Assembly: GCA_016858145.1 (NCBI GenBank)
Contig: JAEHOE010000032.1
Coordinates: 248,001-312,000 of the forward strand
Reading direction: 5' to 3'
DNA from: Edaphochlamys debaryana
Lineage: Eukaryota > Chlorophyta > Chlorophyceae > Chlamydomonadales
DNA length: 64,000 nucleotides
Below, piece by piece: positions 54,934 to 64,000 of this stretch. Below the pieces are notes generated by a model. The model saw only the letters and a program-made list of their open reading frames with translations. It ran no database searches and was not told the DNA's origin. Numbering within the stretch: the stretch's first letter is position 1; every line of letters starts with the position of its first letter. Position numbers and translations under genes: made by a program.

Positions 54934-57673
54934 ATGTCAGCCGTGCGCACTACCTTGCGTCGGTGGTCAGCTGCACTCAGCCCGCCCGATACGCCCCTCA
55001 CCTCGTTACTGGCCTCGCGCTTGCTGCCCTACCTCGCGCCCGCTCTACCGCAAAGTGGCAGCCGGGTTGTGAATGCATTTGGCGTAAACTCTCGCGGCAA
55101 CTTTGCGAGCTTCGCCTCGGGCAGCACGATGGTGCAGCCCAAGCGCGTGCTCATAACGGGCGGCAACACCGGTATCGGTCTGGAGGCCGCGCGGCAGCTG
55201 GTCCAGTCCGGCCACCATGTAGCGATTGCCTGCCGCGACGCGAAACGCGCCGAAGCCGCCGTGGAGTCGCTCAGGCAAGCCCGCTAGCCCTTACGCCTGG
55301 GTCGTTCTTCTCTCGGCTAGGGCTTGCGGGCCTGGTGCGGCCTGCGGGCTCCTGTGCTCCCCGCCTCCAACCTCCACCCATTCCACCTCTACCTCCCCAG
55401 CCCTTCGGGGCACCCTCCCGCCCATCATACACACACGCTCATATACCCCCCCCCCCCAACCCCCAATCCACCCGCAATCCCCTCAGGCCCCTGGCCGCCG
55501 GCACTGGTGCCACCGTGGAGTGGCTGCCGCTGGACCTGGCCTCACTGGGCAGCGTGCGGGCGTGCGCGGCGGAGGTGGGGCGCGTGGGGGCGGGGGGTGG
55601 GGTGCGTGTGCCCCCCTGCAGCGCCACCCCGGCTTGTCAGGATCTCTCATCCATCTATGTCGCTCCTGCCTCCCTCCCCCCCCCCCCCCCAAAGTACCTC
55701 AAGCGCCACCCCCGGCTGGACGTCCTGTTGTGCAACGCGGGGCTCATGCCGGGGGCGGCCGTGGGGGGGCCGGTGCGGCGGACGGGGGACGGCCAGGAGG
55801 AGGCGCTGCAGGTGGGGGAGAGGGATGGGGTGGGGCAGGGGGGTCTGGGGGGATGCGAAGGGCGTGCCGTACTGCTCTGGGAGTGGGTAGGCCGTACTGC
55901 GGGTCCAGGCCCACCTCCCGGTCCCCTGAGTCCCCCTCTCCTCCCATCCTTCCACCCCCTGACAGGTCTATCACCTGGGTCACTTCCTGGCCCCCCTCGC
56001 CCTGACGGGTTCCCTCCCCACCCCTGTCCACGACCCTTGCCCCCCCTCTCCTCTCACCCCCCCTCTCCTCCCCCGTCGCCTCCTACCTGACAGGTCAACC
56101 ACCTGGGTCACTTCCTGCTCGTGCACCTGCTGCTCCCCGCCCTGCTGCCCCCCACCGGGGCGGGAGCCGTGGCTACGGCGGCCTCGGCCGACGGCGGCCC
56201 CGCCCCCGCCCCCGCCCCGGCACGTGTGGTGGTGGTGTCCTCGGAGCTGCACCGCAAGGCGGGGGCGGAGGCACGGGTGGCGCTGCCGGGGGGGAGCCGG
56301 GGGGCGGTGGCCCTAGGGTCAGCCGCGTGGCTGGAGCTGCTGGGGGCGGGGGGGGCGGGGGAGGAGGGGGAGGGGAAGGAGGGGAAGGCGGGGGACAAGG
56401 CGGGAGAGGGGGAGGGCCCTCTGGATCGGTACCCGATGACGGGGCTGCAGCTCTACTGCGTGTCCAAGGTGGTGGGGGATGGAGAGTGTTGGGTGGGGGG
56501 TGGGAGGGGGTGGGGAGGCGGGCTCGGGTGCCCGGCTGCCTGCCTGGGTGGGGCGGTGAGCGCGTGGGTGGTTGTTCCCGCACCTCGTCTCGGCCCCTGT
56601 GTCGCCTCGCGCTTCGCCGCCTCTGTGACCCCGGCATTCCGACTCCCAGCTCGACGCCCGACCCCCCCGCTCCTCCACACAACCTCTCCCGCCTCCAAAC
56701 AACCCTGCCCCCCTCCAAGCAACCCCACCCCCCACCAAACAACCCCGCCCCCGCCCCCGCCCCCGCACCTCCTTCACCCCCTCCCCCCAGCTCTACAACG
56801 CCCTCTTCGCCCGCCGCCTGGCCGCCCTGCTGCTCCCCGCCGTGACCGCCTGCGCGGTGACCCCCGGCTGGGTGCCGGGCACCTCCCTGGGGCGGGGCGC
56901 GGGGTGGCTGGCGCGGACCGTGTACCAGGTGGCCGGGGGGGGGGGGCGGGGGGAGAGAACGGGGGCGGGATAGGGGGGAAGGGGACGGAGGTTGTATGTT
57001 GGGGCGGAGGGGCGGAGGGTGGAGGATGGGGAGGTGGGTGGCTGGCAGGCACGTGGCGAGGGGTGTGGTTGGGGCTGAGGCCGCGTGTGGGGGCGCAGGG
57101 CAATGGTGCGTGCAGGAACAGTCGATTGAGGGGTGAGTGCAGGGCGATGCGGGCCCTGACGCCCCGACACCACCTCGGTTTTCTTTCCGCTCCCCATCTC
57201 CACCCTAGCCCCACGCAATGCGCGTTCCCGCTCCTCCCCTGCGCACCGCTCTCATGCACACCCCATTCCCCACCCCCTACCACCAACCCCTCCTTCCCCC
57301 GCTCCTCCCCTCCCCCCTCCTTTAGTACATCTTCCCTCTGCTCCCCATGACGGTCTCCGTGGCGGAGGGCGGCCGGCGCGTGGTGGCGGCATGCGTGGGC
57401 GAGCAGGCGGGGGCGGCGGCGGCGCGGGGCGGCTACTTCGCGCGGGGGGCCCTGGCGGAGGCAAGCCCTGAGGCACGAGACGATGCACTGGCGGCGGCGG
57501 TGTGGGCTGCGAGCGAGGCGGCGGCGGGGATTGCCCCGGGCGGGTACCTGCCTAGCGGCGTGGAGGCGGGGGCTAAGGCGGAGGGGGTGACGGCGGAGGC
57601 GGGGGCGGGCGCGGAGGCGGCGGCGCGGGAGGAGGGCGCCGGGGGGCTGAATGCCAAGGCGGGCGGAGGCTAG
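54934..57673 (+). CDS. Organelle-targeted short-chain dehydrogenase/reductase
   Basis: NAD(P)-dependent oxidoreductase of the classical SDR superfamily, closest in motif style to retinol-dehydrogenase/WWOX/TIC32-type proteins; substrate unknown. Exons 54934-55274, 55487-55574, 55695-55811, 56094-56468, 56791-56928 and 57326-57673 join in phase to 468 residues. I chose the upstream ATG because it adds 65 residues rich in Arg/Ser/Leu (MSAVRTTLRRWSAALS), a plausible transit peptide. An internal ATG at 55129 would start just before the Rossmann fold. Motifs: VLITGGNTGIGLEAARQL (cofactor), LLCNAGLMPG, VNHLGHFLLVHLLLPALL, ARVVVVSSELHRK (Ser), YCVSKLYNALFARRL (Tyr-x-x-x-Lys) and AVTPGWVPGTSLG. An Ala/Gly/Glu-rich insertion precedes the Tyr motif, and a 100-residue Ala-rich tail follows the fold. 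Intron 1 has a GC donor. Confidence 0.92.
55961..56119 (+). repeat. Exon-edge duplication in SDR intron 3
   Basis: GACAG acceptor plus exon start (VNHLGHFL at 56094) recurs 128 bp upstream at 55961-55991, reading VYHLGHFL before diverging. The copy keeps an intact acceptor but would shift the frame into the true exon. Confidence 0.9.
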
Positions 57674-58163
57674 GCCCCCCAGCAGGCGCGCTCCGCTGCC
57701 ACACCTCCTCCTGTATGGTGTTGTGTGTGTGGGGGTGGACGGCTAGGGGCCGTGAGCTGCGCCCGTCGACGTGAGCTGTAGGCGTGGGGGACAGGGGCGG
57801 GGCGGGGGCCGACTGTTCGGGGTGGAGGCTCTGCTGGCCTGGGCAGGTTTGGGCTGTGCAGAGCTGGAGCCAGTTGCGGGACTTGATGTTAGAAAAGCGC
57901 GGCGCCCCCATGGGGGCGGAAAAGGGCTGAGACCCTCACCCATCTGCTACGCGACCCATTCCCCGTGGTAACCGTGGGCGCACTATATTCCAACCGATGT
58001 TGGAAAAGACCGACGCTGAGGGCTACCTCGAGGGGCTACCTGACGGAGGTGCTATGCTTGCCTAATATAGGTCCAACTTTTGTAACATGATCGATTAGTT
58101 GCCTGCAGTCCTCGCCATCCAGTCCGCACGCTGCACAGGGCAGGCTCCCTTTCAGCCCCCGTC
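57674..58163. other. Convergent 3' spacer between SDR and the helical-repeat gene
   Basis: The two genes converge here, with 490 bp between stop codons. No exon is supported. Confidence 0.6.
58081..58085 (+). terminator. Poly(A) signal TGTAA for the SDR gene
   Basis: First TGTAA after the SDR stop codon, about 410 bp downstream. It also lies just below the stop codon of the opposing gene. Confidence 0.6.
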
Positions 58164-61100
58164 TCACCACCGCCGCGCACCTCGCCCGCTCTGCTCCTCC
58201 CTGCCTCCTCGGACCCCACCCCACGTCTCCTCGCCTTCCCTCCGCTCCCGGCCCCCACGCCCCACCCCACGTCTGGCCCCACCCCGGCTCGCCCCTCCCA
58301 TCCCCGCGCCCCGCTGCTCCTCCTCATCTCTAGACTCGTCCGCCCCCCACCTCTGACCCAACTCCTGCCCCCTGCCCCGCCCTCGGCCCCTCCCCGCCCC
58401 GCCCTTCCCCCGCGCGCCCCCCCTCCCCCGCGACTCCTCCCCCCGCTCCCTCTCCAGCCCCATCACCTCCCGCACATCCCACCCCGCAGCCGCACACGCC
58501 GTCTCCACACGCATAGCACACCGCCTCAGCTCGACCGGCCCCTCCGACCCGGCCCCACCCACGCCCACCTCCTGCCCCCGCTCCCAGTCCCACGTCTCCT
58601 CCCCAGCTCCCCTTCTACCTCCCCCACCCCCACCCCCTCCTCCGCCCCCAGCCCCGCTCCCGCTCTTCCCCCCACGCGCCCGCTCCACCACCGCGGCCCG
58701 CTCCAGCCAGGCGCCAGCGCGGTGGGCGGCAGCCAGATAGAAACCCGCGTACTGCGGCGCTGCTTCCGCCAAAGCCTCAACGAGGCTCGCGACCGACTCA
58801 GGTCGCGATGTGCTGCCGGGTCGCGCGAGCTCCTTGGTCGCGAACTTGGCCACGCGCTCCAGCATCTCGGGGTAGCGCGCCAGCAGGCTGTTATCCTTGC
58901 TGCTGTCGTTGCTACTGTTGCTGCTAATGCTCGTGCTATCGTCTTTGCTGCTAGCGATGACCATAGATCCAGACGCCTTCTTGCCCCGCTTCTTGAGCCG
59001 TTTCAGGTCGGCCGTCTCGCCCTCGCCCGCTGAGGGGGCGTCATCGGGGTCAGCGGCGGGGTCGAGAGCGGGGGGCGGTGCGGCACCGTGGGCGGCGGCG
59101 GGGCGGCGGCGCAGCGCTGAGGTGAGGCGCGCCAGGGCCCAGGTCTGCAGCGTGCGGATGCGAGGGTGCAGGCGCGCTACCAACTGCAGGGGGCGGGGGG
59201 AGAGGGCGGATGGGGTGGTGAGGTGAGGAGGACAGGGTCAAGGGGGGTGGAGAGCCAGGAGGACGCGGCAGTGCAGCGCCAAGTGCATATGGCCGTACGG
59301 CCTTACTCACCGTGTCGTACGCGTCCTGGTTGTCGTACCCGCACGCCGACAGGCCCACCACCACGTCGACCAGCTGCGGCGCCGTCAGCGCCTCGAAGCG
59401 CCGCGGCCCCTGCCGCCGGGCCCTGCCGCCGCCGCCGCCGTCGCCGGCGGCACGGCCCTCTAGCACTGACCACGCCGCCGCCGCCAGCCTCAAAGAGGCC
59501 GCGTCCGCCGCTGCCGCCGTGCTGCCCGTGCGGCGCTCGCGTGCTGTGCCCAGGAGGCGCAGCATGCGTGCCAGGGCCTCGGGGTGCAGCAGGGGCAGCG
59601 CGGGGACCAGGCGGTCGGCCGCCAGCCTGGTGAGGGGTGGATGGGGGAGGGGAGGGAGAGGTAGGCAACGAGGTTAGAAACCGAATAGAAACCGAATTGC
59701 CAGCTGACAGCACGCGGTTCAGCACGCGGGCGGGAGGGGGCCAGGACAAGAGCTCAGGAGGATACGGGTAACAACGGATATGAAACAGGCGGAGGCACGA
59801 GCAACCTCATCGAACGGCCAGCGAGAAGCACGTGGCCGTGGCACCTGTATAGCATGGGGCCCTTCCCCTCTGTTATGCTCAGACGACCCCTCCAGCTCCG
59901 CCGCCCCCCGGGCCCCCCACCTGAGCAGCTCCTCCGCCGCGTCCAGTCGCTGCAGCGACCCCAGCGCCAGCGCCGCCTCCGCCGCCTGCCGCCCGCTCAG
60001 CACCCCCTCCCCCTCCCCCTGCTCCCCACCCTCCCCCTCCCCACCCCCTTCTCCCTCCTCCTTGCCCTCCCCCTCCTTGCCCTCCCCCTCCTTGCCGTCC
60101 GTCCCCGCCCCGGCCTCTGCTGCCGCCACCCGCCGCATGAGCTCCGACTCCAGCGCGGGAAGCAGCGGGGCGGTGCGGGCGTCCTCTGCGGCCAGGAGCT
60201 GGGCCAGGGACAGGAGCTGGGCGGGGGCGAGGCGGCCCTCGGCCAGAGATGGGGCGAGGCGGTGCAGGGCGGAGTGCAGCAGGCGGGGGTCGGAGCGGGC
60301 CCCGGGGCCCGCGGCGGAGGCCTGGGCGAGCAGGAAGGAGAGGACCAGGTCGGGCCTGGGGAGGGGAGGTGGAGGGGAGGTGGAGGTGAGGGCAAAAGTA
60401 TGCCTTGCGCTGAGTCAGGTCTGAGGTTCGCGTGGTCCTCTGCTCTGTGGAGTGGCAGTTCTGACTCTAGTGTGAGTTGAGTTACCATATGCTGGGGTGT
60501 TTGGTGTCGTTCCACGCCCACACCGCAAGCACACACGCGCCCCCCCCCCTCCGGCCGCACCTCATGCTGCCCACCCTCTGCCGCCCCGCCTCCGCCAGCA
60601 CCCGCCGCACGCCCTCGGCCTGCGCCGCCGCCAGGGCGCCCCCCGCGGTGTGGCGGGGCCGCAGCCAGGGCCCCAGCGCCTCCGCCGCCTGCACCAGCTC
60701 GGGCGGGGGCAGCGCGGGGCCGGCCTCCAGCACCACCTGGGCGGTGGGGTGGGGTGGGGTGGGGTGGGGTGGGGTGGGGTGGGGTGGGGTGGGGTGGGGT
60801 GGGGTGGGGTGGGGTGGGGTGGGGTGGGGTGGGGTGGGGTGGGGTGGGGTGGGGTGGGGTGGGGCGGGAGAGTTGTGGAGGTGGGGAGGAATGGAGGGGT
60901 GTGGGGTACCAGACGTGCGGAGCCAAGGCATCCTCAGGGCGTAGGGTTCGTGGGGCTCAACGCAGCGGTCTGCATGCATCGAGATCCCCGGAACTGTAGG
61001 CCCCACCTGTGCCACCCTCTCAACGGCCTTCATCACTGCCTCGTCCGGGGCGCTCGCCGCCGCTGCCGCCGCCGCTGCTTTCGGGACCGCCGCCGCCGGG

Positions 61101-61337
61101 CCGCTACCCGCCCCCGTCAGCACCGTGTGTGCCCACAGCGTCTTGATCAGGCACCGCCGCGGCAGGCGGCCCAAACCGTCCCATGACACTGCGCGCCGCA
61201 CCGCCGCCTCCGCCAGCGCCCGGCCCGCCACCGCCTCCTCCTCCTCTGCCTCCACGCCTTGCACCCCCGCCACCCGCTTCCGGCGCGGCCGCTTCGGTGC
61301 CCCGTCTTCGCCGGTTGTGGCCTCCCCCGCCTCGGCA

Positions 61338-61374
<37 letters not shown>

Positions 61375-64000
61375 AGGTAGCGGCAGGGGCCGCAAGGGAG
61401 TGACGGGCGAAGGCCCACACAGCGTTCGCCAGCTCGTGTGGGCGCAGCATCACGGGGGGCGGCGGCGAGGGCGAGGGCGAGGATGACGTTGTTGGAGACC
61501 GCGACGCATCCGCCGCCCCGTCCGCTGCCGAAGCATCAGCGTCGTCGTCGTTTTGCCGTGCTGCGGTTGCCGCCGCCTCCTTCCGGCCGTGAGCGGCCTG
61601 GTCAGCGCTGTTGAGGACGGCTGGTGCCGCTGTCACCTCAGGACCGTCAGCGGCCTCGGCAGCACTGGCCGCGACGGGAGAGGCGGCCGGGGCAGCGGGA
61701 GCGGTGCTGCCAGGAGTGGCTGTTGCTACTGCTGCTGCTGTCGCTGTTGCTGAGGCGGCGGGGGTGAGGGCAAGAACAGGGGCAGAGGCGGGGCCGACGC
61801 GGTAGGGCGCCGCGATGCCTTGCATGATGGCCGCCTCGGTCCGGCGGCTGAACAGGCCCGGCACGCGCCGGCCCGCGCAGCCCGCCGCCCACAGGCTGAT
61901 GGCCAGGCTCCGTACGTTGTACGACGCCAGATCTACCGTACCGATTGTACGGCCGACGGCGTCCAGCAGCGCGGGGCTGACGTGGCCGGCACGGGCTGTG
62001 GCCACGAGCAGACGGGAGAGTTGGTCGGGGCGGAGGGAGGGCAGGTGGGCGGCCGCGGCGGCGCAGAGGGGCTGCACGAGTGAGAAGAGGGGGAGGGCGG
62101 AGTGCGTTACATGTCTATCCGTGTGAGAATACAATGCAAAAGGAGTTCGTCGATCTCGCTTATGCCACCCCGCCGACGCCCGGTCGCACCTGCCACACCT
62201 TCCGCTCCCGCACCGCCAGGGCCGCCGCCGCCGCCGCCAGCTCCACCACCTGGTCCCCCGCCAGCGCCCCGCCAGGACCCAGCCGCGCGCCGGCGGCCCT
62301 CGCCGCCGCCTCAGCCGCCAGCGCCGCCGCCAGACGGTGCGGCGCGCCTCCCGCCGCCGCCGCCGCACCGGAGCCGCCCACTGCCCCGCCAATGGCGGCG
62401 GCGGAAGGCGAAGCCACGCCGCCAGCCCGACCGCCGCCGCCTGGGCCCGACCGCCTCGCGCCCTCCTCCTCGCCGTCCCAGCCCCAGCCCGCCGCCGGCC
62501 CTGCCTCGTCGTCGCTGACGCCGCTCTCCCGCCGCCGCCGCCGCTGCGCAGCCCGCTCCTCGGCCCGCTGAGCCTCCAATGAGAACCTTGGCGCCGCCGC
62601 TGCCACCACCGCCGCCGCCGCCGGCGTCTTGGTTGTTGTAAACCGCTCAGATCCTGCAATTGATGCCGGCGATGTGGCCCTGGCGGCAGACCTAGCGGCG
62701 GCGGCGGCCCGCTCGGCGTCGCCGTCAACCCGCACCAGCGCCTCCGCCAGCTCGACGAGCTGGGCCGACGTCAGCGCCGCCAGGGCCGGCGGTGGCGCCG
62801 TCGGGCCCGGCCGCCGCGGCGGCGCCGCCAGGCCCGCGCAGAGCTCCTCCCAGGGCAGGTACGGGTGCGCCGTCGGGCCCAGCTCCGCCGCCGCCGCCAG
62901 CACGGCGGCGACGTCGGCTGGCGGCAGGCGGCGGCGGCGGGCCATCAGCGGCGGCAGCAGGTCGCGCAGGGTGACGGCGTCGCGGAGGTGCAGTCGGGCC
63001 AGGGCCGACAGCACGCGGACGCCGAGGGAGGCCCCGTCGGCGGCGGCAGGGGTGGCGTCGGCGGCTGCGTCGACGGCGGCGAAGAGCCGTGCGCCGCGCT
63101 GTGCCATGACGGCACGGACCAGGGCTCCGGCGGGGTGCGGGCCCTGGTCGGCGTCGGCGGCAGCCAGGGTGGCGGCGGAGGCGGCAGCAGCAGCATCCGC
63201 GGCGGTGGCAGCAGGATCTGTAGGAGTGACGCTGGCGGCGGTGGCAGGTGCGGCAGGCGGGTTGCGGGCCGCCGCCGGCAGGCCCGTGCAGGGCCCCAGC
63301 AGCCACGTGAGGCGACCGGTAGCTTCCAACAGCTCCACAAGATCCCGCACGGGCATCTTGTCGTACAGCGGCTGGAGGCTGCCGTACAGCGTGACGACGG
63401 CGCGCCGCCGGAGGCGCCGCTGAAGCGCCACTGACGCCGCCGCCGCCGCCCCGCCGCCGACGCCCTCTCCGCTGCCTGCCTCGGCCACGGGCCGCCGCGG
63501 CGGCGGGGGCAGGGCCGCCAGACGCTTCAGAGCCGCTTGCGCCACCGCAGGGGTCAGCGCTGATGCGCCCATCCCTGCTCCTGAACCCGGCCCCGAGTCT
63601 AAACCCGGTCCCGAGCTCGTCAGGGGGAGCAGTAACGAGAGCAGGCTCTCTGCGTCCCCACACGCCGCCACGCGCTCGCGCACGGATGCCTCCGACACGC
63701 CGCCAGCGCCCGAGCCGCCGCCGTCAGCACCACTGGCGCCGCCGCCGACGGCAGCGCCCGGGCCGGCGGCATCCGCAGCAGCGCCTGGCGCCTCGCCGCT
63801 GGCACCGGCAGGGCCGCTGCCTGCTGTCCCGCCGCCGCTAGCCTGCACCGCCGCCGCCACCGGCAGCCTGCCCCGGTGTCCAGCACCCGTCACAGGGCCA
63901 GAGCCGCCCTCAATGGCGGGAGCTGCGGCTACCTCGGGTGCGGAGGCGGGGGTTCCAGCAGCGGCGACGGTGGCGGCAGCGGCAGCCCGACGCCCGGCAG
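58164..64000 (-). CDS. Large alpha-helical repeat protein, possibly OPR/FASTK-like (5' end off window)
   Basis: Unnamed protein of at least about 1,600 residues. Exons: right edge to 62190, 62071-61007, 60736-60561, 60355-59921, 59626-59311 and 59183-58164 (TGA); every phase agrees. The upstream frame is open at the window edge. Recurring helix-pair segments are spaced along it: LTSAQLVELAEALVRVDGD, LRPDQLSRLLVATARAGH, ASYNVRSLAISLWAAGCAG, LRPHELANAVWAFARHSL, LTAPQLVDVVVGLSACGY and LHPRIRTLQTWALARL. They resemble the degenerate helical repeats of OPR and FASTK-domain proteins, which bind organellar RNA; that link is an inference. Ala/Gly-rich spacers separate them. The C-terminal third is Ser/Asn/Asp-rich then Arg/Gly-rich; no RAP domain is visible. 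It could be another alpha-solenoid family. Confidence 0.65.
60744..60864. repeat. (TGGGG)n pentanucleotide array, about 24 units
   Basis: A perfect GGGGT array sits in the intron before exon 60736-60561 of the helical-repeat gene; on the coding strand it is (CCCCA)n up to the acceptor. Strong G-quadruplex potential on the plus strand. Confidence 0.95.

Noticed and set aside
60744..60864. Possible interstitial telomere repeat
   Set aside because: The unit is TGGGG, not the TTTTAGGG of Chlamydomonas telomeres, and it is fully intronic.

Overview
The window is nuclear DNA of a unicellular green alga of the Chlamydomonas/Volvox group. The evidence is very high GC content, dense short introns with C-rich 3' ends, GC-rich Ala/Gly/Ser linkers, TGTAA poly(A) signals, and a gene set typical of Chlamydomonas: a giant class III cyclase, a TmcB-type PAS membrane protein, and an organellar phosphate acetyltransferase. 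The species cannot be fixed from the sequence. I rebuilt gene models by hand from splice sites; reading phase closes across every junction listed for the six main genes.

Layout, left to right. (1) Minus strand, left edge to 15533: a giant receptor-type class III nucleotide cyclase (at least 3,399 residues, 20 exons seen, 3' end outside the window). It has a signal peptide, a periplasmic-binding-protein-like ectodomain, one transmembrane helix and two cyclase homology regions. The first is split by an insertion of about 1,170 low-complexity residues. (2) Minus, about 18851 to 17961 and probably beyond: a small ubiquitin-like protein, 3' end unresolved. (3) Minus, 21905 to 19436: TSR3, the 18S rRNA aminocarboxypropyltransferase. 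(4) Plus, 22352 to 29901: phosphate acetyltransferase with a mitochondrial-like presequence (21 exons, 790 residues), divergent from TSR3 across 446 bp. (5) Plus, 31929 to 52536: a 42-exon, 3,143-residue TmcB-like PAS/TPR multi-pass membrane protein. (6) Plus, 54934 to 57673: an organelle-targeted short-chain dehydrogenase/reductase (468 residues). (7) Minus, right edge to 58164: a large alpha-helical-repeat protein of possible OPR/FASTK type, 5' end outside the window.

The genes do not form a pathway. Two (cyclase and TmcB-like) are large membrane sensors, two (PAT and SDR) look like organellar enzymes, and one or two (TSR3, perhaps the helical-repeat protein) handle RNA. The strongest non-genic signal is structural. 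Many introns carry nearby copies of an adjacent exon edge together with its splice site, usually 50-130 bp away. The extreme case is in PAT, where acceptor plus exon start is repeated seven times in tandem and only the last copy is a usable exon. A 16-bp minisatellite of about 58 units fills one cyclase intron.
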